Assembly (NCBI RefSeq): GCF_013409305.1
Contig: NZ_JACBZJ010000001.1
Span: 1,922,001 to 1,986,000 of the forward strand
Source of the DNA: Cellulomonas soli
Lineage (GTDB): Bacteria; Actinomycetota; Actinomycetes; Actinomycetales; Cellulomonadaceae
Direction: 5' to 3'
Length of the DNA stretch: 64,000 bases
Of this stretch, positions 8,063 to 16,524 are shown in pieces. Position numbers and translations under genes: made by a program. Numbering within the stretch: the first letter of the stretch is position 1; each line of letters begins with the position of its first letter. A model generated the notes under the pieces. The model did not search any database. It was given only the letters and a program-made list of their open reading frames with translations, and was not told where the DNA came from.

Positions 8063-10209
8063 CGCGTTCGGGTGTCATCCGTCTCGCCTTGCGACTGTTC
8101 CGTGCCGACGGGTCGGGGGTCCGCTGGGCTCTCGGGGTCGCACTGCTCGTCGCGGGTGCGACGTCCACCATCGCCGCCGCGCTGCTCCTTGCCGTGCCAC
8201 AGGCCCAGGATCGTCAGCTCACGGTCACCCCCTGGCGCACGATCGACGCGCCGACGACCTTCACCTGGTTTCCCGTGGACTCCTACGACGACCGGCGAGC
8301 CGTGCAGGTCCTGCTGCTCGCCGCCGATGGCGATGCCACCCCTCAAGCTCCGCCCGGAACGTCCGACTTCCCTGCGCCCGGCACCGCCTACGTCTCGCCT
8401 GCGCTCAACGATGCCCTCGAGGCGGACCCGAGCCTGGCGGCACGGGTTCCCGGCACGATCGTCGGCGAGATCGGCGCCGCAGGGCTCAGCTCCCCTGACG
8501 CCCTGCAGGCGGTCGTGGGCCGAGACTCGGACGAGCCGCTGCCGTACGAGGCCACCGGCTGGGGGGCGCTCAGCGCCGACGTTCCTCAGGCGCTGCCGGT
8601 GACGCCCAGCCGCCTCATGCTGACCCTGCTCGCCTTCGTGCCCTGGTTCACGCTCGTGATCGCGGTCGGTGTCGCCCAGGTGGCGAGAGTCCGATCGCGA
8701 CTGGCGTCGCTCGCGCTCGTGGGTGCGTCCCGACGGGACCTGCGCCGGGTCGTCGGAGTCCTCCAGGCGCGCGCGGCGGTGCCGCCGAGCCTCCTGGGCG
8801 CGGGCGCCGGTGCGGTGGTCGTGCACGTGGCAGGCCCGAGCGGGAGCCTCGGGATCAGCTTCTTCGCCCCGTCGTGGGCGCGCAGCGCACTTCTCGTCGT
8901 GCTCGTGGCCCTCGTGCAGGTCCTGCTCTGCTGCGCGATCGCCTCGCGCGTCGCTCAGCGCAGCGCGAAGGACCCCTTCAGCACCCGCACCGGTCCGCAG
9001 GATGCCGCACCTGCATGGTTGGTCGTGTGCGGCCTGCTCGGCGGGGTCTCGCTCGCCGCCCTGTGGGCCGGGCGATGGGTCCGGCACGAGCAGGGCGCAC
9101 CGAGCACCACGACCACCGTGCTCTTCCTGGCCGCGTCGCTCGCGGCGATCATCGGCGCCGGGGCGGCTGCCGGGCGCATCGTCGCGTCCCGGGCGCGCCG
9201 TGTCGACGGCGAGACCGGCCTTCACCGCCTGGCAGCCTGGCGTCAGGTCGCCTACGACACGACACCCGTCGTCATCCAAGCCTCTGCGCTCGTCGTGCTG
9301 GCCACGGTGTTCATGCTCTCGGGCGCCGTCCAGCTCGTCGTCGACGGCCAGGGATCTGCCCGAGACAGCGGGACGTGGTGGACGGCATCGCTCTTCGCGA
9401 CGACCACGGACCAGGTGCTCGCCGCCACCCGTGCCGCCCGCGACGATGACGTGCTCGTTCGCCAGGGCGACGGTTCGGCCGAAGCATGGGGAACCTGTGA
9501 CGCGCTCACGGCCGTCTTCGGGACCATCGGTGCCGCCGACGGACGAGCCTGCACCGACGGAGTCACCTACCCGGCCGGAGCCCTGATGATCGTCGAGAGC
9601 ACCTCCGGTACGACCACGACGCGACCGGTGGGATGGAGCGGGGATCCCGCACAGGTCCACACGCTCGACCCGTCGTTGGTCGGCATCGGCACCTCGGACG
9701 AGACGTCATCGAGCTTCTCCTACCTCAGCTTCCGGGCGAGCGACCTGGCCGCCGAGGAGAGCGGAATCCTGGCGGCAGCCCCCGTGGCGACGTTCACCCC
9801 TGTCAGCGGCGATGCTGCCGCTCTGGTCTCTCTGCCCCGGATCCGAGCGCTGACCATCGCCGGCGCGGCGCTCGGGCTCTCCACCGTGCTCTGCGCGATC
9901 CTGCTCGCGTCCGCGACATCCACCACGGCTCACGACGCTCGGCTCCGGATGCGGCGGATCGGCGCGAGCCGCGCGGACCTTCGCCGCATCGCCGCAACCC
10001 GCGCCGCGATCGGCACGAGCGCAGGAGCGCTGGCCGCCGTCATCGCGTCCACCGCTGTCGCGCAGGGGTACCTCGCGCTCGGCGGCGTCTACCAGCTGGA
10101 CACGAGCAGCCTCGTCACGCTCGTCGCGCTGCTCGCAGCGCTTCTCGCGACGAACACGGTCCTCGTCTGGCGCACGACCCCCAGCCCGGAGACCGGCGAA
10201 CCTCGGTGA
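8059..10209 (+). CDS. FtsX-like ABC transporter permease
   Basis: A 716-residue integral membrane protein, the partner of the preceding ATPase (4-bp GTGA overlap). One membrane helix near the N-terminus (about 20-45) is followed by an extracytoplasmic domain. Then come clusters of helices including TPSRLMLTLLAFVPWFTLVIAV, ARSALLVVLVALVQVLLCC and, after a second large external domain, LTIAGAALGLSTVLCAILL and a final pair. Two FtsX-type blocks each contain a signature such as SLALVGASRRDLRRVVG and RLRMRRIGASRADLRRI. This is the architecture of single-chain peptide or antibiotic efflux permeases. Codon choice is slightly less G/C-extreme than neighbours, which may point to horizontal acquisition. 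Confidence 0.88.
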   Translation: MTRSGVIRLALRLFRADGSGVRWALGVALLVAGATSTIAAALLLAVPQAQDRQLTVTPWRTIDAPTTFTWFPVDSYDDRRAVQVLLLAADGDATPQAPPGTSDFPAPGTAYVSPALNDALEADPSLAARVPGTIVGEIGAAGLSSPDALQAVVGRDSDEPLPYEATGWGALSADVPQALPVTPSRLMLTLLAFVPWFTLVIAVGVAQVARVRSRLASLALVGASRRDLRRVVGVLQARAAVPPSLLGAGAGAVVVHVAGPSGSLGISFFAPSWARSALLVVLVALVQVLLCCAIASRVAQRSAKDPFSTRTGPQDAAPAWLVVCGLLGGVSLAALWAGRWVRHEQGAPSTTTTVLFLAASLAAIIGAGAAAGRIVASRARRVDGETGLHRLAAWRQVAYDTTPVVIQASALVVLATVFMLSGAVQLVVDGQGSARDSGTWWTASLFATTTDQVLAATRAARDDDVLVRQGDGSAEAWGTCDALTAVFGTIGAADGRACTDGVTYPAGALMIVESTSGTTTTRPVGWSGDPAQVHTLDPSLVGIGTSDETSSSFSYLSFRASDLAAEESGILAAAPVATFTPVSGDAAALVSLPRIRALTIAGAALGLSTVLCAILLASATSTTAHDARLRMRRIGASRADLRRIAATRAAIGTSAGALAAVIASTAVAQGYLALGGVYQLDTSSLVTLVALLAALLATNTVLVWRTTPSPETGEPR

Positions 10210-10228
10210 GGCATCACCGCCCGCGGCC

Positions 10229-10540
10229 CTAGGCCTGGGGCGCGTCCAGCAGTCGGACCCGGACCCGCACCACGTCACCCGTGCCGACGCCCTCGGCCTG
10301 CCGCACGGTGCGCTTGACGGGCAGCGAGTACGTCTTGCGGTGCGAGTCCGGGAACAGCGAGGTGCGCCAGGTCGACGTGCCGAGGGTCGCCTCGACGCGC
10401 ACCGAGCCGAAGCCGCGCTCGACGGGTGCGGCGATGTCGGCGATCTCGTCGGACAGCTCGTGGGGCAGGTGCACGAACACCCAGCTGTCGGGGCGGTCGT
10501 CCTGCCACGGGGTCAGCGGCGACTCGAACTCGTAGCTCAC
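10229..10540 (-). CDS. DUF1905 domain protein (second copy)
   Basis: A 103-residue DUF1905 protein: SYEFESPLTPWQDDRPDSWV, then GFGSVRVEATLGTSTWRTSLFP and KTYSLPVKRTVRQAEG, the same landmarks as the copy at 5131-5451 but clearly diverged. GTG 10540 is preferred because GAGAGGAG lies just upstream and the family starts here. It follows the Nudix gene by 13 bases on the same strand, so the two are probably one transcript. Confidence 0.85.
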   Translation of the reverse strand: MSYEFESPLTPWQDDRPDSWVFVHLPHELSDEIADIAAPVERGFGSVRVEATLGTSTWRTSLFPDSHRKTYSLPVKRTVRQAEGVGTGDVVRVRVRLLDAPQA

Positions 10541-10553
10541 GCTCGTGCTCCTC

Positions 10554-10982
10554 TCACGCGCCGAGCGGGGCACCCGCGGGTCCGCGCTGCGCGACGTCCA
10601 GACCCAGCAGGGTCGCGGTGAGCGGCGCGAGCGGCAACCGCGCCGCCTGCTCCAGGTCGACCCAGACGGCCTCGGCGATCTCGGCGGTGGGGACGGCGCC
10701 GACGACGCCGTCGACCGCGAAGACGTGCGCGGAGATGCGGTGCCCGGGCTCGTTGGCCGCCGGGGCGTCGTGGTGCCCGAGCGGGCGGACCTGCTCGGGG
10801 GTGACCGTGACGCCGAGCTCCTCGGCGACCTCGCGCACCACGGCGTCGTGCGGCTCCTCGCCCGGCTCGATCTTGCCGCCGGCCTGCATGAAGGCGGTCG
10901 TCCCGCGCTTGCGCACGAGCAGGTAGCGGCCCGCGTCGTCGACGATCAGGGCCGCCGCGACGTGCAGCGTGGGGGATGCCAT
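10554..10982 (-). CDS. Nudix hydrolase
   Basis: A 142-residue pyrophosphohydrolase with a complete Nudix box, G-x5-E-x7-REVAEELGV (GKIEPGEEPHDAVVREVAEELGV with the expected spacing). The start HVAAALIVDDAGRYLLVRKRG is MutT-like and the family typically cleaves nucleoside diphosphate derivatives; the substrate is not readable from sequence. ATG 10982 is preceded by CAGGAT and 6 bases with no ribosome site, as in a leaderless transcript. It is divergent from the AfsR-type gene and starts an operon with the DUF1905 gene. Confidence 0.92.
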   Translation of the reverse strand: MASPTLHVAAALIVDDAGRYLLVRKRGTTAFMQAGGKIEPGEEPHDAVVREVAEELGVTVTPEQVRPLGHHDAPAANEPGHRISAHVFAVDGVVGAVPTAEIAEAVWVDLEQAARLPLAPLTATLLGLDVAQRGPAGAPLGA

Positions 10983-11022
10983 GCCCCCATCCTGCGGCAC
11001 CCCGCGACCTAGACTGCGGCGG

Positions 11023-14000
11023 GTGCCCTCACCGACGGTCCGACCGCTCCAGGTCACCGTCCTGGGTCCCCTGCGTGCGGCGGCGCCGGACGGTGGGCTC
11101 GTCGCGGTGTCGGGGCGCGGGGCGAACCTGCTGGCCGCGCTCGTGCTCGCGCCCGGACGTGCCCTGACGACCGCCCGTGCGATCGACCTGACCTGGCCGG
11201 ACGGGCCTCCGGCCTCGGGGCGCGCCGCGCTGCAGACGCTGGTCTCGCGGGTGCGTTCCCTGACCCGCCCCGGCCTGCTGGTCTCGACGCCGACCGGGTA
11301 CCGGCTGGACGTGGAGGCCGTCGAGGTCGACCTGGACCGGGCCGACGGGGTGGCGCGTCGTGCGGCCGTCGCGCTGCGGGACGGCGACGCGGGCGCGGCA
11401 CGGGACCTCGCGGACGAGGGGCTCGCCCTGTGGGCGGGCGCACCGGGCACCGACGTGCCCGACCCGGAGCTGGCCGACGAGCTGCTGGCGCGTGCGGCGG
11501 TCACGGAGAGGGAGCTCCTGCGGGCACGCGCCGAGGCGCTCCTGCTGCTCGGTGACCCGGCCGCCGTGGGCGCCTCGTCGGCCCTGGTCGGGGCGGCACC
11601 GCTCGACGACGCGGCGCTGCTCGTCCGGCTGCGGGCGCTGCACGCGGCGGGTCGCACCACCGAGGCGGTCGCGGAGTACGGCGAGTACCGCGAGCGTCTG
11701 CGCGAGACGCTCGGCACGGACCCGTCGGGGGAGCTCGCGGCGTTCCACGTGCGGTTGCTGCAGGGCGAGTCCCCGGCGCCGGATCCAGCCCCGACCGCTC
11801 CTGCCGGGCCGAGGACGCGGCTCCCGGTCGACCCGACGGCGGGCGGGACGGCGGGCGACCTCGTGGACGCCGGCGCGGTGGCCGGCCCGATCGGCCGTTC
11901 CGCGCCCGGGGTGCGGGCGCCCGCGTCCGCGCTGCTCGGGCGTGAGCACGACCTGGAGGGCGTCGAGGCGGCCCTGCGCGCGGCGCGCGTGGTCACGGTG
12001 CTCGGGCCTGGGGGCATGGGCAAGACGCGGCTCGGCCAGGAGGTCGCACGACGTGCCGCGACCCGTCACGAGGCGGTGGCGGTGGTCGAGCTCGTCGGTG
12101 CACGGGTCGCGCCCGACGTGCTCCCGGTGGTGGCCGCCTCGCTCGGCGTGCCCGAGGCGTCGACGTGGCTCGGCGTGCCGGACGTCCGTTCGCGTCCGCT
12201 GGCCGACCGGGTGCTGGACCGCCTCGCGGAGCACCCCACCCTGCTGCTGCTGGACAACTGCGAGCAGGTCATCGACGGGGTCGCCGCCTGGGTCGCCGAG
12301 GCGTTGGCCGCGGTGCCGACGCTGCGCGTGCTGACCACCAGCCGGGCGCCGCTGGGCGTCGCGGGCGAGCGGGTGCACCCGCTGGAGCCGCTCGCCGCCC
12401 TGACCCCCGACGGGGCGCCCGGCCCGGCCGTCGACCTGTTCGTCGAGCGTGCGACGGCCGTGCGCCCCTCGGTCGTGCTGCCCACGGAGAGCGTCGTGCG
12501 GCTCTGCCAGCGGCTCGACGGGCTCCCGCTGGCGATCGAGCTGGCGGCGGCCCGGACCCGGTCGATGACGGTCGCCGAGATCGAACGGCGGCTGACCGAC
12601 AGGTTCGCGCTGCTGGTGGGCGGGGCGTCGACCGCACCCGAGCGGCACCGCACGCTGCGGGCCGTCATCGACTGGAGCTGGGACCTGCTGACCGGCAGGC
12701 AGCAGGTGCTGTGCCGGAGGGTGTCGGGCTTCGCCGACGGGTTCACGGCGGCGGCCGCCGGGTACGCCACCCGTGCCGGGGAGCCCGTCGAGACGCGGGG
12801 CGACCTGGTGCCCGACGCCGATCCGGCGCCCGAGGTGCTCGACGACCTGGACGCGCTCGTCGCGCAGTCGCTGCTGCAGGCGGAGGAGGACGCCGACGGC
12901 GGCATGCGCTACCGGATGCTCGAGACGGTCCGCGAGTACGCCGAGCGGGACGCCCTGGATGCGGGTGAGGCGTCGCTCGCCCGGACCGTCGTCATGGACT
13001 GGGCGCGGGACCTGTGCCGGGCGCGGTACTCGCGGGTCGACAGCATCGAGCACCTGCTGCTCGACCGCGTCGTCTCGGGCGAGCAGGAGACGCTCGTCCT
13101 GGCGTTGCGTCTGGCCCTGGCTGACGGGCGGCCCGACACGGCGGCGGGCGTGTTCTCGGTCGTCGGGATGCTCTGGGGGCTGCAGGGCGCGTACGGGGAG
13201 CTGGTCGCCCTGGCCCCGGCGTCGTTGCGGGTGTGGGAGACCGCGTGGGGGGTCGTCGGGTACGCCGGGCGCGGACCGGCGACGGTGCCGCCCCGGGACG
13301 CGGAACCGCTGCTGCTCGGGCTGTCGATGATCGCGACCATCGAGCTGATGTTCGGCGACCTGCGCACGGGTGCGGTCGCCTGGCGGTCGCTGCGTCGCGT
13401 GCTGGCCACGGACCCGCCGCTGCGCCCCGTGACCTCCGCGCTCGCGCGCATGGTGGCCTCGATCCAGGACGTCGCCGCGGTCGAGGCGCTGCTCGCGGCC
13501 AGCCGCGCCTCGGCCGACCAGCCCACCAGCCGGTTCGGGCACATGGCCAGCTGGGTGCTCGCCGAGAACGTCGGCGACATCGACGGGGCGATCACGTACG
13601 CGCGTGCCGGCTACGACCTGGCGGTCGGCTCCGACGACGCCTGGTGGCAGGTGCTGTGCGCGTCCTCCGTGGCCAGCGCGTACGGCGAGAGCCGGCAGGC
13701 GCAGCAGGCGTGGGAGTGGGCCGAGGTGGCCGCCGCACGGCTCGCCGACCTGGGACGGGACGGCGAGACGCCCGTGATGGGCGAGATGCGGGCCGCGACC
13801 GCGCAGGTGCAGGCGATCGCGCTGCTCACCCTCGGCGACCTCGACGCCGCGGAGCCGCACCTGCGCGACCTGGCCGAGGGCGAGGGGCAGTCGCACGACT
13901 CCGTCATGCTCGGCACGATCGGTCTGGCGGAGATCGCCCGGGTCCGCGGCGAGGACGACCTGGCGACCGAGCGGTACCGGGCGACGATGCCGCTCGCGCA

Positions 14001-14445
14001 CCGCACGCTGGCCCGGGCCGACCCGTGGCTGCTGCTGCTCGCCGGTGCCTTCCTCAGCGCGCACGCGCTCATGGGTCGGGCGGACGACCCGGCGGGCCCC
14101 GGTGCGGTCGCCGTCGTGCGCGACCTGGTGCTCGGGGAGCAGCGCGGCCGGCACGTGCAGGCCGACCGTCCCGTGCTGGGCGCCGCGCTCGTCGGCGTCG
14201 CCGCGTGGCGTGCGGCCACCGTGCCCGACGACCCGGGCTGCCTGGAGCTGCTGGGGCTCGCCGAGGCGATGCAGTCGCGGCAGGACTTCCCGGCGCTCGA
14301 CCGGTCCGTGCACTGGGCGCGTGCCGCCGAGCAGTTCGGTGCCGACGCCGCGGGCAGCGCCCGGGCACGGGGCCGGGCGCTGCCGCGCGGGGAGCAGGTG
14401 CCTCGCGCGCTCGAGCTGCTGCGCGCGCTGCCCGACGGCCGCTGA
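11023..14445 (+). CDS. AfsR/SARP-family transcriptional regulator (HTH-BTAD-NTPase-TPR)
   Basis: A 1140-residue regulator. An OmpR-type winged helix (about 1-95, VTVLGPLRAAAPDG onward) and a bacterial transcriptional activation domain (about 100-250) form the SARP part. A linker leads to an NB-ARC-like ATPase with Walker A GPGGMGKT (near residue 330), LLLLDNCEQV (about 406-415) and LTTSRAPLGVAGERV, then an alpha-helical TPR-like C-terminus. Such proteins switch on secondary-metabolite or export genes by binding 11-bp direct repeats. GTG 11023 is chosen because TAGACT lies 7 bases upstream (leaderless) and the DNA-binding domain begins at once. It converges on a DrrAB exporter whose promoter carries four 11-bp repeats. 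Confidence 0.9.
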   Translation: MPSPTVRPLQVTVLGPLRAAAPDGGLVAVSGRGANLLAALVLAPGRALTTARAIDLTWPDGPPASGRAALQTLVSRVRSLTRPGLLVSTPTGYRLDVEAVEVDLDRADGVARRAAVALRDGDAGAARDLADEGLALWAGAPGTDVPDPELADELLARAAVTERELLRARAEALLLLGDPAAVGASSALVGAAPLDDAALLVRLRALHAAGRTTEAVAEYGEYRERLRETLGTDPSGELAAFHVRLLQGESPAPDPAPTAPAGPRTRLPVDPTAGGTAGDLVDAGAVAGPIGRSAPGVRAPASALLGREHDLEGVEAALRAARVVTVLGPGGMGKTRLGQEVARRAATRHEAVAVVELVGARVAPDVLPVVAASLGVPEASTWLGVPDVRSRPLADRVLDRLAEHPTLLLLDNCEQVIDGVAAWVAEALAAVPTLRVLTTSRAPLGVAGERVHPLEPLAALTPDGAPGPAVDLFVERATAVRPSVVLPTESVVRLCQRLDGLPLAIELAAARTRSMTVAEIERRLTDRFALLVGGASTAPERHRTLRAVIDWSWDLLTGRQQVLCRRVSGFADGFTAAAAGYATRAGEPVETRGDLVPDADPAPEVLDDLDALVAQSLLQAEEDADGGMRYRMLETVREYAERDALDAGEASLARTVVMDWARDLCRARYSRVDSIEHLLLDRVVSGEQETLVLALRLALADGRPDTAAGVFSVVGMLWGLQGAYGELVALAPASLRVWETAWGVVGYAGRGPATVPPRDAEPLLLGLSMIATIELMFGDLRTGAVAWRSLRRVLATDPPLRPVTSALARMVASIQDVAAVEALLAASRASADQPTSRFGHMASWVLAENVGDIDGAITYARAGYDLAVGSDDAWWQVLCASSVASAYGESRQAQQAWEWAEVAAARLADLGRDGETPVMGEMRAATAQVQAIALLTLGDLDAAEPHLRDLAEGEGQSHDSVMLGTIGLAEIARVRGEDDLATERYRATMPLAHRTLARADPWLLLLAGAFLSAHALMGRADDPAGPGAVAVVRDLVLGEQRGRHVQADRPVLGAALVGVAAWRAATVPDDPGCLELLGLAEAMQSRQDFPALDRSVHWARAAEQFGADAAGSARARGRALPRGEQVPRALELLRALPDGR

Positions 14446-14486
14446 GCCGGTCCTGCTGAACCGGCCCTTCTGAACCGCGGCCCCCG

Positions 14487-15335
14487 TCAGGCCCGGCGCA
14501 TGTACGCCCGGACCGTCAGGGGGGCGAACACCGCGACGACGAGCGCCGCGCCCAGCACCGCCCACAGCGCGTCGATCGTCCAGCTGCCCGACATCGTGAG
14601 CGCGCGTGCCGCGGTGACCAGGTGCGAGACCGGGCTCACGTCGACGAACGCCTTGAGCCAGCCCGGCAGCGTGTCGGCGGGCACGAACGCGTTCGAGGCG
14701 AACGTCAGCGGGAACAGCACGATCATCGAGATGCCCTGCACCGAGCTGGCCGACCGGGCGATGACGCCGAAGAACGCGAAGATCCAGCTGATCGCCCACG
14801 AGCTGGCCACGACGAGCAGGCCGGCGGACAGCACGCCGAGGAAGCCGCCGTCCGGGCGCCACCCGATGAGCAGCCCCATCGCGAACGTGAGCGTGGTCGC
14901 GATCGCGTACCGGACGGTGTCGGCCAGCAGCGCGCCGGCGAGCGGTGCGATCCGGGCGATGGGCAGCGACCGGAACCGGTCGAACACGCCCTTGTCCATG
15001 TCCTCGCGCAGCTGCACGCCCGTCACGACCGACGTCGTGATGACGGTCTGCACGAGGATGCCGGGGATGAAGAACGGCAGGTAGGACTGCACGTCGCCGG
15101 CGATCGCCCCGCCGAAGATGTACGTGAACATGAGCGTGAAGATGATCGGCTGGATGGTCACGTCGAACAGCTGCTCGGGTGTGCGGCGGATCTTGAGCAG
15201 GCCGCGCCAGGCCATCGTCAGCGAGTGGCGGGCGGTCGCGGCGAGGTCGACGTGGTTGGAGGCGGCGTCGGCCAGCGCCCACGGGTCGGTGGGTGCAGGG
15301 TGCGCGGGGGTGCGGGTGGGGGTCAGGGTGCTCAT
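14487..15335 (-). CDS. ABC-2 type permease, DrrB-like
   Basis: A 282-residue permease with about six membrane helices. Landmarks include LTMAWRGLLKIRRTPEQLFD, IIFTLMFTYIFGGAI, MDKGVFDRFRSLPIARIAPL and FPLTFASNAFVPADTLP, all typical of DrrB-type daunorubicin-resistance permeases. With the preceding ATPase it should export a hydrophobic compound or lipid. Its ATG overlaps the ATPase stop by 4 bases (ATGA), so translation is coupled. It is convergent with the AfsR-type gene. Confidence 0.9.
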   Translation of the reverse strand: MSTLTPTRTPAHPAPTDPWALADAASNHVDLAATARHSLTMAWRGLLKIRRTPEQLFDVTIQPIIFTLMFTYIFGGAIAGDVQSYLPFFIPGILVQTVITTSVVTGVQLREDMDKGVFDRFRSLPIARIAPLAGALLADTVRYAIATTLTFAMGLLIGWRPDGGFLGVLSAGLLVVASSWAISWIFAFFGVIARSASSVQGISMIVLFPLTFASNAFVPADTLPGWLKAFVDVSPVSHLVTAARALTMSGSWTIDALWAVLGAALVVAVFAPLTVRAYMRRA

Positions 15336-16372
15336 GCGTCGAGCCTCTCCAGTGCAGGGGTGCTGAGGGCGGCGCCGTCGGCGTCGTCGTCGGCGGGGGA
15401 GCGAGGGGCGTCCTCGTGCGCGGGGCGCCCGGTCAGGCTGAGGAAGACCTCGTCGAGCGAGGGCTGCTGCACGGCGACCTCGCGCAGGCTGATGCCGGCG
15501 GTGCGCAGCGCGACGAGCACGTCGCCGGCGTCGTCGGCCGCGCTGACCGGTGCGGTGAGCCGACCGTCGGGTGCGTGCGCCGCGTCGACGCCGAGCACCG
15601 CGTGCAGCAGGCGGCGGGCCTCGGGCTCGTCGGCCGGGTCGGTCAGCCGCAGCTGCAGGCGTGCGGTGCCGACGGACACCTTGAGCTCGGTCGCGGTGCC
15701 CTCGGCGACCACGATCCCGCGGTCGATCACGGCGATCCGGTCGGCGAGCTGGTCGGCCTCGTCGAGGTACTGCGTGGTCAGCAGCACCGTCGAGCCGCCC
15801 TCGACGAGCCGGTGGATCGTGTCCCACATCTGCGTGCGGGTGCGCGGGTCGAGACCGGTGGTCGGCTCGTCGAGGAAGATCAGCGGCGGCTGCGAGATGA
15901 GCGAGGCCGCGAGGTCGAGACGCCTGCGCATGCCCCCGGAGAAGTTCTTCAGCGGGCGGGCCGCAGCCTCGGTCAGGCCGAACTCCTCGAGCAGCCGGTC
16001 GGACGTACGGCGCGCGTCCCGGCGGGACAGGCCGTGCAGGCGGGAGAAGAGCACGAGGTTCTCGGTCGCGGACAGGCCCTCGTCGACCGAGGCGTACTGG
16101 CCGGTGACGCCGATGAGCCGGCGCACCGCCTGCGCCTCGCGCACGACGTCCCGGCCGAACACGGTGGCCGTGCCGGCGTCGGGCCGCAGGAGGGTGGCGA
16201 GCATGCGGATGGTGGTCGTCTTGCCGGCACCGTTGGGGCCGAGGAAGCCGTACACGGAGCCGGCGCGGATGCGCAGGTCGACGCCGTCGACGGCACGGTT
16301 GTCGCCGAAGGTCTTGACGAGCCCGTGCGCCTCGACGGCCCAGGGTGAGGTGGCAGCTGGGGTCCTTGTCAT
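15332..16372 (-). CDS. ABC transporter ATP-binding protein, DrrA-like
   Basis: A 346-residue ATPase of the daunorubicin-resistance class. It has Walker A GPNGAGKTTT, Q-loop VTGQYASVDEGLS, signature FSGGMRRRLDLA, Walker B LIFLDEPTTGLD and the DrrA-specific TTQYLDEADQLADRIAVID. The C-terminal extension includes REVAVQQPSLDEVFLSLTG, which is typical of the DrrA family. ATG 16372 has no ribosome site but CAGGGT six bases upstream, suggesting a leaderless transcript. Just beyond lies an array of four 11-bp repeats (16392-16435), a likely operator for the neighbouring AfsR-type activator. First gene of the DrrAB pair. Confidence 0.93.
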   Translation of the reverse strand: MTRTPAATSPWAVEAHGLVKTFGDNRAVDGVDLRIRAGSVYGFLGPNGAGKTTTIRMLATLLRPDAGTATVFGRDVVREAQAVRRLIGVTGQYASVDEGLSATENLVLFSRLHGLSRRDARRTSDRLLEEFGLTEAAARPLKNFSGGMRRRLDLAASLISQPPLIFLDEPTTGLDPRTRTQMWDTIHRLVEGGSTVLLTTQYLDEADQLADRIAVIDRGIVVAEGTATELKVSVGTARLQLRLTDPADEPEARRLLHAVLGVDAAHAPDGRLTAPVSAADDAGDVLVALRTAGISLREVAVQQPSLDEVFLSLTGRPAHEDAPRSPADDDADGAALSTPALERLDA

Positions 16373-16391
16373 GGGACGACCCTGCGCCCGT

Positions 16392-16435
16392 GCGCTCACG
16401 CGGCCCTCACACGGCGCTGACGTCGCGCTGACATC
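16392..16435 (-). promoter_or_regulatory. Four tandem 11-bp direct repeats, SARP-type operator
   Basis: Reading the minus strand, the units are GATGTCAGCGC, GACGTCAGCGC, CGTGTGAGGGC and CGCGTGAGCGC, end to end. All share GT-S-AG-S-GC in exact 11-bp phase. The last unit ends 7 bases before the -10-like CAGGGT (16379-16384), which is 6 bases ahead of the drrA-like ATG. SARP activators bind heptamers at 11-bp spacing, with the last repeat about 8 bp from the -10 box, so the geometry fits. Confidence 0.7.
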
Positions 16436-16524
16436 GCCGGACCCGCACCCGACCTGCACCTGCGGCCTTTACGCTGGCCGTACCCGTGTCGACGGGTGCA
16501 CCTGCCGTGTGAAGGGAACGAGCC

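Noticed and set aside
10969-11022. Upstream in-frame ATG for the AfsR-type gene
   Set aside because: It would overlap the divergent Nudix start and lie upstream of the leaderless TAGACT box; the DNA-binding domain begins directly after GTG 11023.
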